Shown here piece by piece: positions 56,135 through 64,000 of a DNA stretch of 64,000 bases. How positions within the stretch are numbered: the stretch's first letter is position 1; every line of letters starts with the position of its first letter. Origin of the DNA: Pseudanabaena sp. M085S1SP2A07QC (GTDB lineage Bacteria; Cyanobacteriota; Cyanobacteriia; Pseudanabaenales; Pseudanabaenaceae); the NCBI GenBank assembly GCA_020404895.1, contig JADBWK010000024.1, positions 1-64,000 on the forward strand, written 5' to 3'. A program made the position numbers and the translations under genes. Under the pieces are notes generated by a model, which had not been told where the DNA came from, did not search any database, and worked only from the letters and a program-made list of their open reading frames with translations.

Positions 56135-59100
56135 TGAAATCTGTATCTAAAGCTAAATTGTGGTTGCATTTGCTTGGCTTACTTGGTTTGTGGCTGGGCA
56201 TGAACGCATCTAGTGCGATCGCTTCAAACGAGTCCGTCGTCAACGACGCAAGATCGTTAGAAGCATCTCCTCCTGCGGATCAACTAGCGCTAGTAACTGA
56301 CTCAAACCCTAAACCAAACACTAAACCAAATCTTACAAGTACCCAACCAGCTCTACAAATTGCAGTCCAAACTAATACTCAACCAGAGAACAGTTCGGCA
56401 GCTCCTGAACCACCCAAGACTCCTCCTACTGCGGTAAAGAAAGATCAAGTTGCACCACAAGTGACTATTCTCTCTCCTGCAAACCAATCCTTGATTGATG
56501 TCCCTGCGACTACGGTTATTTTACGGATTCCCACTGGGGCAGAAGTGGAGCTGTCAGTTAATGGGAAAAAGATAGATGCGAATGCGATCGGGCGTTCTGA
56601 GGTTGACACTAATGCTGGCATCGTAACCCAGACTTGGTATGGTGTGGCTCTGAATGAAGGTGAAAACAGGATTACCGCTAAGTTAGTTGGCAGTGAAGTT
56701 AGTCAAAGTGTTGTGGTGCGCTTGCGCGGCGCGGCAACAAAAATTCAGGTAAGCACACTAGAGTCGCGTATTCCTGCCGACGCCCGAACCACCGCTACAG
56801 TGCAGGGTCTGTTGTTAGACGAAAAAGGCGATCGCTCCAATCGTAGTGCCATTGTTACCCTCACCACCAGTGAAGGTGAATTTATAGGAAATGATGCTCG
56901 ACCTGATCAACCAGGCTTTCAAGTAGAGGCAAGAGAAGGTCAATTTACTGCACTTCTGCGTTCTGGACTTACTTCTGGCAATTCTATCATTCGAGCTAGC
57001 TCCGTAATTAATAATCTCGAAGTTGAAGCCTTTACCCAACTGCAACTAGAAACTAACCTGCGCCCTTCTATCCTCACTGGGGTAGTTGATTTTCGTATAG
57101 GAGCAAGAGGCACTGATTTCTATCGAAGCTTTCGAGATTTCTTGCCTACTGACGGTAATAATTCCACTAATGTTGATTTTTATGCAGCAGCCTTTGGGAC
57201 TGGCAAAGTTGGAGAATGGCTGATCACGGGAGCATTTAATACCCGTCGGACGCTTAACGAAGATTGTGAAGGTAGAAGCCGACTATTTCGAGATATTCAG
57301 TTTTGCAAACAAAATTATCCTGTCTATGGAGATAGCTCAACTTTAACCACTGAGACACCCTCTTTAACTAGTATCTTTTTGAGAGCGGAGCGAACTTCTC
57401 CTGTGCCTAATGCAGGTACTGATTTCTTAATGTGGGGAGACTTCCGTACCGAAGAATTTGCCAGTCGTTCTCAAGAATTTACAGCCTTTACTAGACAATT
57501 CAATGGACTAAAGTTCAACTATAACTTTGGCGATTTACAAGCTACAGGGCTTTATAGCAGCACTACACGAGGGTTTGAGCGTGATATTATTCCGCCCGAT
57601 GGTACAAGTGGGTTCTTCTTTCTCTCTCGGCGGTTAGTCACCCCTGGCAGTGAAAATGTATTTATCGAATCAGAAGAACTACTGCGTCCCGGAAATATTG
57701 TGCGCCGAGTCAAGCTTAACCGCAGTCAAGACTATGAGATTGATTATGATCGCGGCTCTCTGCAATTTCGGCAGCCAATTCTCAAAACTGATATTGGTGC
57801 AGGCGGTGAAACCCTAGTTAGACGAATTATTGTCTCCTATGAATATGACAATGAAGGTGGCACTAGCAACGGTAGTAATAACAATAGTGTCTATGCAGGT
57901 CAGTTGCGCTATCACTTCAAGCGCGAGCTTGGCGCAGAGAGTTGGTTAGGCGTTAATTACTTTAAAGAGAATCAAGGAGCACGAGACTTTCAGCTTTATG
58001 GAGCTAATGCTCTAGTTTCCTTTGGCAAAAATTCTTATGTGATTGCGGAATATGCGCGATCGCAAAATAACGCCAGTGACTTACCTGCACCTGTCTCTGG
58101 GTCTGCTTTACGCTTTGAAGCAGTTAGCGAATTTGTGGAAGGAATTATAGCTAAAGCTTTTTATCGTCAGACCGATACTGGTTTTGTCAATAATGCCACG
58201 ATTAGTTTTGTCCCAGGGCAGACAAGGTTAGGGCTAAGTATTGATGCGAAGGTTTCCGATGCTACGACGATTAGGGCTTCCTATGAGCGGGAAGAGAATC
58301 GGGGTGTCGCTCCTCAGCCATTTACACTTGATAGCTTCCTCAGCCTCACCCCTCAATCTACGCCCGGCAATCCCGTTGACAACCAGCTCAGCACGCTTAG
58401 TCTAGGAGTTCTACAAAAGCTAGGTTCGGCAACTGCTGAACTCGACTTTCTGTTGCGAGATCGCCAAGATCGACTAAACACAACATTTTCTGGGGCTTCA
58501 AGCCAGTTGCGATCGCGTCTAACTGTGCCAATTCTCGAAAATTTAAAATTTATTGCTCAGAATGAAATTAGTCTATCTAACTCGCCTGATACAGTTCTTC
58601 CTGACCGTACAGCCCTAGTTCTAGATTGGCAGCCCATTGAAGGGATTAGTTTACGAGTAGGACAGCAGTGGTTTAGTAGCGGTGTGCTTGCTGGCAGCAG
58701 TTTTACGACTGGCGAAGTTGTGGGAAATTATAAAGTATTCCCTGACACCACGCTTTCGGGTCGATATACTTTGGTGGGTGGCGCAAATACCACCACCACC
58801 CAAGGAGCGATCGGCTTAAATCAGCGCTGGGGCGTTTTCCCAGGGTTAAGGATTGAGTTCGGTTACGAACGGATTTTTGGCAATGACCAAGTTCGGAATT
58901 CGGCGGGAGTGACGCAGGTGTTACAGCCTCTAACCACTGGCTCTAATACTTCTTCCCTTGCTCTTCAAAGTGGTGATAACTACAGCATTGGCTTTGAATA
59001 TACTGATAACCCTGATTTTAAGGCAAGTGTGCGTTACGAATATCGGATGTCTTCGGCGGGCGCAAACTCAGTGATTAATGCTTCTGCCCTCGGTAAGATC

Positions 59101-61140
59101 AGCCCTTCGATCACTGGGCTACTGCGTTATCAGCGATCGGGAATTGCTAACCAAACGATTAACAATTTTGGTGATACCTCTAGTTTACGTTTGGGGCTAG
59201 CCTATCGAGATCCTGCTAATGATGCCCTTAATGCTCTATTACGCTATGAATATCGCCAAAACCCTAGCAGTATTCCTGAAAGCTTTATTGGTGGTATTGG
59301 CTCAGGCTCAGAAGAGCATGTTCTCGCACTTGAAGCTATCTATTCGCCAAACTGGCAATGGGAATTTTATGGGAAGTATGCTTTGCGCAATAATACTTCC
59401 TACTTGGCTCAGGACTTAATTGGAACTTCGGCGATTAATTTAGCGCAGTTACGTGCTACCTATCGAATGGGCTATAACTTCGATGTGTCGGCTGAGGGCA
59501 GATTGATCAACCAACCGACCGCAGGATTTAATGAAGTTGGCTTTGTTACCGAACTCGGTTACTATGCTACGCCCAACTTGCGATTTGCTCTGGGCTACAG
59601 TTCTGGTGCAGTCAATAATGACCGAGACTTCAGTGGTACACGTTCAGCAGGTGGAATTTATGCGGCGGTAACCTTCAAACTCAATGAACTATTTGACGGA
59701 TTTGGGCTACAGAAGATTGCGCCACCTCAGCAGAAAGAACCGCTTGATCCTAGCGTCGCCATTGAATTACCCGTTAATTCGAAGAAAGCTGGTACTACGA
59801 CAGCATCGGTTCCTAGTAATCTGTCTGAAGTAGTCAGAGTGTCGCTTGCTCAGCCCGTAGAATTTCCAAAATCTCAAGTTAATTTGTCCCCAATTAACCA
59901 ATTGGTTTTGGATAACTTAGTAACAGTGTTACGCGAATATCCTGCTTTAAATATTGATGTACAGGGGCATTTGGCATCTCTAACTGAGGCAAGTGCCAAT
60001 AGTCCTGATGCTCAGCGACTGGGTAAAGTGCGTTCATATTTAATGCGCCAAGGCATTGATGGTGGTCGGATTACGATGCGATCGCTGGGTGCTCCAGAAA
60101 TTGACGACAAGCCTCAAGTGCTTCTTGCTCTTGGTGGCACAAGAGAGACCTTTACGCAAATATCCGATCGGATCAAGCAAGGCAATGGCAGCAGCATTCT
60201 TCAGAATGTTCTACCTAGTGACTTGTCAAGTGTATCTTCTAATTCACCAGTTGCTTCTAGCCCTCTGCGAGTTCAAGCTATCTCACAACGGATTGAGTTT
60301 GCCCCAGTTGGCAAAATGACCGATCCTAGTAATGCCAATCTTGATTTGTTGATTAGTCGAATTGTCAACAATCCAGAGGTAGCAGTCGAGCTGCAAGGTA
60401 ATCTCGATGGCTCAGAACTCGAAATCAATCGTTTGATGGGACTACGCAGCTATCTAATTCAAAAGGGCATCGCGAGCGATCGCATTTTGATTAGTCCTGC
60501 AAATAGCGATACGGCAAATAGCAATACCGCAAATAGTATTACGCTCACTCTTGCAAATTTGGAAGGAGTACCTATCGCCCAATTGCCTAATGGCTCTACG
60601 CCTGCGAGAACGATCGCGCAACAAAATAATGATAATCGTCTCAGTCTCAATCTGTCAGGGCTAAATCAGTCTGGACTCAATCTGGGTGAACTAACTATTT
60701 CCTCATCCTCCTTGCTCAGTCAACTTCTCGATCCTGAGAACTATCGCCGTCAGCTCATCGGATTATTACCTAGTCCACAACTGCTCACCATGCTTTTAGA
60801 ACCGCAAGCTCAACCAACTTTGCTATCGACTAACTTCTCAACCTTCCTATCTGGTTTCCCATTGCCTGAAACTGCACCGCGTTGGTCATCTATTCCTTCA
60901 GCTCAAATTTTATCTCTCTTATTCCCTGATCCAAATGCAGCGCCTGAGAGACAACCTGATTTGATTGCTGAAGACACTAAGCGTGACTCAAATACCCGCC
61001 GTTTAGTGTCAGCCTTGAACTTCCTGCTCAGTCGCGATCGCGATGTGTTGACAGCTCTGCTGCGATCGCTTAACGAGAGCCAACCTGAGCTGCGTGGCGA
61101 AATTATCCGACCTGAACTATTTGAAGAGGGCAAACCATGA
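56134..61140 (+). CDS. Giant outer-membrane barrel protein with Ig-like and degenerate OmpA-like domains
   Basis: 1668 residues. Signal peptide (about 1-31); Pro/Thr-rich spacer; an Ig-like domain (about 106-200); an invasin-like Ig domain (about 200-300, 'IPADARTTATVQGLLLDEKG'). A very long stretch of alternating beta strands (about 305-1190) has many aromatic-ended strands such as 'FNYNFGDLQATGLYSST' and 'AAVTFKLNELFDGFG', as expected for a large outer-membrane barrel. Then two OmpA-like modules (about 1231-1330 and 1379-1470) lack the usual GHTD aspartate, followed by an Asn/Leu/Ser-rich tail. Overlaps the next gene by ATGA. It could export or anchor the DUF11 proteins; no family name is certain. 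Confidence 0.8.
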   Translation: MKSVSKAKLWLHLLGLLGLWLGMNASSAIASNESVVNDARSLEASPPADQLALVTDSNPKPNTKPNLTSTQPALQIAVQTNTQPENSSAAPEPPKTPPTAVKKDQVAPQVTILSPANQSLIDVPATTVILRIPTGAEVELSVNGKKIDANAIGRSEVDTNAGIVTQTWYGVALNEGENRITAKLVGSEVSQSVVVRLRGAATKIQVSTLESRIPADARTTATVQGLLLDEKGDRSNRSAIVTLTTSEGEFIGNDARPDQPGFQVEAREGQFTALLRSGLTSGNSIIRASSVINNLEVEAFTQLQLETNLRPSILTGVVDFRIGARGTDFYRSFRDFLPTDGNNSTNVDFYAAAFGTGKVGEWLITGAFNTRRTLNEDCEGRSRLFRDIQFCKQNYPVYGDSSTLTTETPSLTSIFLRAERTSPVPNAGTDFLMWGDFRTEEFASRSQEFTAFTRQFNGLKFNYNFGDLQATGLYSSTTRGFERDIIPPDGTSGFFFLSRRLVTPGSENVFIESEELLRPGNIVRRVKLNRSQDYEIDYDRGSLQFRQPILKTDIGAGGETLVRRIIVSYEYDNEGGTSNGSNNNSVYAGQLRYHFKRELGAESWLGVNYFKENQGARDFQLYGANALVSFGKNSYVIAEYARSQNNASDLPAPVSGSALRFEAVSEFVEGIIAKAFYRQTDTGFVNNATISFVPGQTRLGLSIDAKVSDATTIRASYEREENRGVAPQPFTLDSFLSLTPQSTPGNPVDNQLSTLSLGVLQKLGSATAELDFLLRDRQDRLNTTFSGASSQLRSRLTVPILENLKFIAQNEISLSNSPDTVLPDRTALVLDWQPIEGISLRVGQQWFSSGVLAGSSFTTGEVVGNYKVFPDTTLSGRYTLVGGANTTTTQGAIGLNQRWGVFPGLRIEFGYERIFGNDQVRNSAGVTQVLQPLTTGSNTSSLALQSGDNYSIGFEYTDNPDFKASVRYEYRMSSAGANSVINASALGKISPSITGLLRYQRSGIANQTINNFGDTSSLRLGLAYRDPANDALNALLRYEYRQNPSSIPESFIGGIGSGSEEHVLALEAIYSPNWQWEFYGKYALRNNTSYLAQDLIGTSAINLAQLRATYRMGYNFDVSAEGRLINQPTAGFNEVGFVTELGYYATPNLRFALGYSSGAVNNDRDFSGTRSAGGIYAAVTFKLNELFDGFGLQKIAPPQQKEPLDPSVAIELPVNSKKAGTTTASVPSNLSEVVRVSLAQPVEFPKSQVNLSPINQLVLDNLVTVLREYPALNIDVQGHLASLTEASANSPDAQRLGKVRSYLMRQGIDGGRITMRSLGAPEIDDKPQVLLALGGTRETFTQISDRIKQGNGSSILQNVLPSDLSSVSSNSPVASSPLRVQAISQRIEFAPVGKMTDPSNANLDLLISRIVNNPEVAVELQGNLDGSELEINRLMGLRSYLIQKGIASDRILISPANSDTANSNTANSITLTLANLEGVPIAQLPNGSTPARTIAQQNNDNRLSLNLSGLNQSGLNLGELTISSSSLLSQLLDPENYRRQLIGLLPSPQLLTMLLEPQAQPTLLSTNFSTFLSGFPLPETAPRWSSIPSAQILSLLFPDPNAAPERQPDLIAEDTKRDSNTRRLVSALNFLLSRDRDVLTALLRSLNESQPELRGEIIRPELFEEGKP

Positions 61141-63236
61141 AGAGAAGACTTACCCTCGTTATTTTGATGATGGCAGAGTTTCTAGCACTGTCGTTAAATG
61201 AGCAGTTGCTCACGATGGCGCAGACATTGCCACAGGCTTCACCAGACAACCCAGCGCCATCATCACTTCCATCATTTTTAACGATTAACGTTAATAGCAA
61301 TCGAGATGACAACTTGCGCGATCGCGAATTGACTCTGCATGAAGCAATTCTGATCGCCAATGGGACGCTCCGCACTGACCAGCTTACTCCTGCTGAACTT
61401 GCTCAAGTCTTGCCCCGTAAAGGTCGCCACCAGATTCGATTTCAAAATCTTGAGATTCCTAAGATTCAGCTAACAAGTGCTTTGCCCCCGCTACTTGTGC
61501 CAATGGAGATTGATGGAACAACTCATCCCGCTTATAAAGAAGAAACAAGCTTTGCCCAAGAAATTCCGATCCCAGTCCCAGTAGTAACGATTACTCCTGC
61601 GGCTGGAGCAGAAATTTTTCGGGGTTTGACCATCACCAGCGATGATGTCTTGATTCGTGGTCTGAGTATCTACGGATTTAGCTCACGGCACGTTGAAACC
61701 GCTGTTACTCCTCTAGGCGATATCTTCATTTCCCATCGCTTGCCACCGCCAGACACGACCCAACAGCAACAGCCTGCCAAAGACTTTTCCTTTTACGATC
61801 GCGATCGCCCTGCGGCTCGTGTGACGATCGAAAATAATTGGCTGGGAGTTCCTCCCGATGGATCGATGCCCTCACAGCCTTCTGCTTTTGGGGTATATCT
61901 ATTTCATGGTGTTGATGCGAATATTCGCCGCAATCGGATTGCCAATCATGAAGGCAGTGGCATTATCACCGCCGTTGACACTCGCAACTCTGTCATTCAA
62001 GAGAATGTAATTGAGGGCAATGGTTTTGATGGAATGCCTGATGCAATTCGGCTTGAAGGAAGAATTGCGGGAATGCAGGTGCGATCGAATATTATTTGTG
62101 GCAATGCTGGTTCAGCGGTATTTTTATTTAAGCCAGAAGGTGCAATTAAGGTTCAAGATAATACTGTGAGTTTTAACGCCCGTTTCTTTCGCCGCTCTGC
62201 TATTTATTTAATGGGACGCGGACATATCGTTAGCAATAATCGCATTAGCAATCAAGCGGGATCTGGTGTAACCGTGGCAGCTTTTCCTACTAGCGATCGC
62301 AATTTGATTCGCCAAAATCAATTTCAATTCATTGAAGGTTTAGATATTGATTTGATCTCTCGTCGCAATGTTAGTGAAAAGGATTTTCGTACAGGGGATG
62401 GGCGCAACCCTAAACGCGATTCCCATTTTTGGCGAGTTGATACGGCAAATGGAGCGATCGATGCTCCCGAATTTCGCGCTGATCGATTTAGTCGCATTGA
62501 TGGCAAGGTTGGCATCGATGGCATCGCTGACCCCAATACAGAAATTGATCTCTATCGATTGCGGGGTGGTGGGCTATATGAGTTGCTAACCACACTCAAA
62601 ACTGACGCTAAAGGCAACTTCAGTACTAGCTTAGATAACCTTAAAGCTGGTGATACCCTCAGCGCGATCGCTACCGATCTTGAGTTTGGTACATCAGAGC
62701 CTGCTCGCCATGTCCGCATCGCCGAACTCAATCAACCCGTCCCTGTGATGCCGCCCGACACCATTCCGCCCCCCCAATGCACCACGCCGCCCCCGCCCCC
62801 CATAGCGATCGAACCACCGCCGCCGCCAGCCCCCCCCACTTTACAACTGCCGCGCCAAGTCCACTTTGCCCTCGATGAGGACTTCATCAGCAATGCCTCC
62901 GTCAAGGTATTAGACAAAATTGTAACGGCGCTCAAAACCTATCCCAGCATCACCCTTGAGCTAGTCGGTCACACCGATCCCAGAGCCACCGATGCTTACA
63001 ATATCGAACTTGGATTCCGCCGCAGTCGCTCGGTGAGTCGCTACCTCCGCAGCCAAGGCATTGCCCCCGAAAGGATCGTGGTGCGATCGCAAGGGGAGAG
63101 ACAAAGACTCACCAATCAAACCGATGTCGTTAACTATGCTCGCGATCGGCGGGTGGAGTTCTTCCTGTTTAATATTCAAGGAATCGAAATTCAGTTAATC
63201 GACCAACAAGAAGATATTCAAATCGAAGATAAATAG
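61137..63236 (+). CDS. Exported beta-helix protein with OmpA-family peptidoglycan-binding C-terminus
   Basis: 699 residues. Signal peptide about 1-28 (LLTMAQ). A right-handed parallel beta-helix lies at about 40-410, with coils such as 'ANIRRNRIANHEGSGIITAV' and 'NSVIQENVIEGNGFDGM'. A beta-sandwich follows (about 430-530, 'DLYRLRGGGLYELLTTLKTD'), then a Pro-rich linker (538-572) and a canonical OmpA domain (573-690). That domain carries 'GHTDPRATDAYN' and 'FRRSRSVSRYLRSQGI', whose Asp and Arg bind diaminopimelate. It should tether something to peptidoglycan. Its start overlaps the barrel gene stop, so the two are coupled. Confidence 0.85.
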   Translation: MKRRLTLVILMMAEFLALSLNEQLLTMAQTLPQASPDNPAPSSLPSFLTINVNSNRDDNLRDRELTLHEAILIANGTLRTDQLTPAELAQVLPRKGRHQIRFQNLEIPKIQLTSALPPLLVPMEIDGTTHPAYKEETSFAQEIPIPVPVVTITPAAGAEIFRGLTITSDDVLIRGLSIYGFSSRHVETAVTPLGDIFISHRLPPPDTTQQQQPAKDFSFYDRDRPAARVTIENNWLGVPPDGSMPSQPSAFGVYLFHGVDANIRRNRIANHEGSGIITAVDTRNSVIQENVIEGNGFDGMPDAIRLEGRIAGMQVRSNIICGNAGSAVFLFKPEGAIKVQDNTVSFNARFFRRSAIYLMGRGHIVSNNRISNQAGSGVTVAAFPTSDRNLIRQNQFQFIEGLDIDLISRRNVSEKDFRTGDGRNPKRDSHFWRVDTANGAIDAPEFRADRFSRIDGKVGIDGIADPNTEIDLYRLRGGGLYELLTTLKTDAKGNFSTSLDNLKAGDTLSAIATDLEFGTSEPARHVRIAELNQPVPVMPPDTIPPPQCTTPPPPPIAIEPPPPPAPPTLQLPRQVHFALDEDFISNASVKVLDKIVTALKTYPSITLELVGHTDPRATDAYNIELGFRRSRSVSRYLRSQGIAPERIVVRSQGERQRLTNQTDVVNYARDRRVEFFLFNIQGIEIQLIDQQEDIQIEDK

Positions 63237-63262
63237 AGCCAAATAAGGGAAGTAACTTGAAT

Positions 63263-64000
63263 ATGTCGAAGAAGTGGCAAAGTACGATTATGAAATTATT
63301 TAATTCCTTTTCTCTGGCAACTCTTCGCCAAATTAAGAAGTATCTGCTTCCCTTTGTAAGTTTTATCATCACCCTTAGCATCATTCTCTTTGGCAATCAC
63401 CACACCGTGCCACCTGCTCAATCACAGGGGACTGTTGCTGGCATTAACAAAAGTTTTTCGCCAAGTACTGTTAACCCTGGCGAAGTATCCAGCCTTAGCG
63501 TCTCTTTATTTAACTCCAGCGCGGCTCCCCTAACTGGTTCAACCTTTACAGACAACTTGCCCACAGGAATGAGGGTTGCGAATCCACTCAATGTAGTCAA
63601 TAGTTGCGGGGGCACTGTAACAACATCGGCGGGAGCATTGTTATTCTTATTAGAAGGCGGTACTGTTCCCCCCGCATCAGGTGGGAATGATGGTTCATGT
63701 ATTGTTACCGTGGATGTTGTCACGACAGTTCAAGGCAACTCGGTTAACACAATTCCAGTTAATGGGCTAAACAACGATCAAAATCAAAGAAATGCCCAAC
63801 CTGCCAGCGCTACCCTACAAGTCAGGGCAATGAATAACCCTAGTCTGAATAAGACTATTAACCCTAATACGATTCGTAGTGGCGATAGTGCGCTCCTAAC
63901 TATTACCCTAAACAACAACGATCTCTCCATCCCCTTGACCAATGTCTCCTTTACCGACACATTACCAACCAACGTAACGATCGCAGGTGCTGCTAGTACC
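63263..64000 (+). CDS. Exported DUF7933/DUF11-like repeat protein, cut by window edge
   Basis: 246 codons visible, no stop before the window ends. The start is an ATG at 63263 with AAGGGAAG upstream, 26 bp after the previous gene. A basic N-terminus and a hydrophobic segment (about 30-48) precede two repeats. The first opens 'INKSFSPSTVNPGEVSSLSV' and includes 'TFTDNLPTGMRVANP', SCGGTVTTSAG and 'SCIVTVDVVTTVQGNSVNT'. The second opens 'PSLNKTINPNTIRSGDS'. The K-x-F-x-P-x-x-I/V-x-x-G start, LP-x-G/N turn and Cys pair fit DUF7933-type repeats of large surface proteins. It is probably much longer beyond the window. Confidence 0.82.
   Translation, partial: MSKKWQSTIMKLFNSFSLATLRQIKKYLLPFVSFIITLSIILFGNHHTVPPAQSQGTVAGINKSFSPSTVNPGEVSSLSVSLFNSSAAPLTGSTFTDNLPTGMRVANPLNVVNSCGGTVTTSAGALLFLLEGGTVPPASGGNDGSCIVTVDVVTTVQGNSVNTIPVNGLNNDQNQRNAQPASATLQVRAMNNPSLNKTINPNTIRSGDSALLTITLNNNDLSIPLTNVSFTDTLPTNVTIAGAAST

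Overview
The window comes from a cyanobacterium. It carries photosystem I subunit PsaD, the phycobilisome core-membrane linker ApcE, a high-light-inducible protein, plant-type ferredoxin, photosynthetic-type GAPDH, the SbtA/SbtB bicarbonate system and CPP1-like and PAP/fibrillin-like proteins. The octamer GCGATCGC (HIP1) is scattered through most genes. Gene set and style suggest a Pseudanabaena-like lineage, but that is inference. No tRNA, rRNA or CRISPR array was seen.

Region 1 (1-16750) is mostly core genome: an edge fragment of an ISAs1-like transposase, sigA, a tRNA-modification Sua5/YrdC protein, rimI, a TSUP permease, clpC, the minCDE operon (with an unusually long MinE), a T4-like polynucleotide kinase/phosphatase and alaS. 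Region 2 (16783-19650) is an A+T-rich, HIP1-free ATPase + TOPRIM/DUF4435-like pair resembling a PARIS-type anti-phage system, followed by an ATP-grasp gene. Region 3 (19705-31948) holds photosynthesis and metabolism genes: hli, psaD, trpC, a CHASE2 cyclase, gap2 and apcE. Region 4 (32269-36186) is a decayed defence island: Uma2, a Septu-like ptuA remnant missing its N-terminus, the first 21 codons of a ptuB-like HNH gene, an IS66 transposase tail and an hsdR missing its nuclease domain. Region 5 (36556-50362) has petF, murJ, sbtAB, nadE, a type III polyketide synthase with a methyltransferase and a PucC-like transporter, an ankyrin protein and a broken mscS. Region 6 (51041 to the end) is a 13-kb cluster of exported proteins with DUF11-like and SdrD_B-like domains, a 1668-residue outer-membrane barrel protein and a beta-helix/OmpA protein. 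The last four genes are translationally coupled or nearly so.

About thirty long, nearly perfect palindromes lie between genes, many with a 3-nt loop. Cores recur inside different arms and arms recur around different cores, and several lie between divergent genes where they cannot be terminators. This modular palindrome set, the surface-protein cluster and the PARIS-like pair are the most interesting signals.

All family names rest on reading translated motifs by eye; no database search was run.
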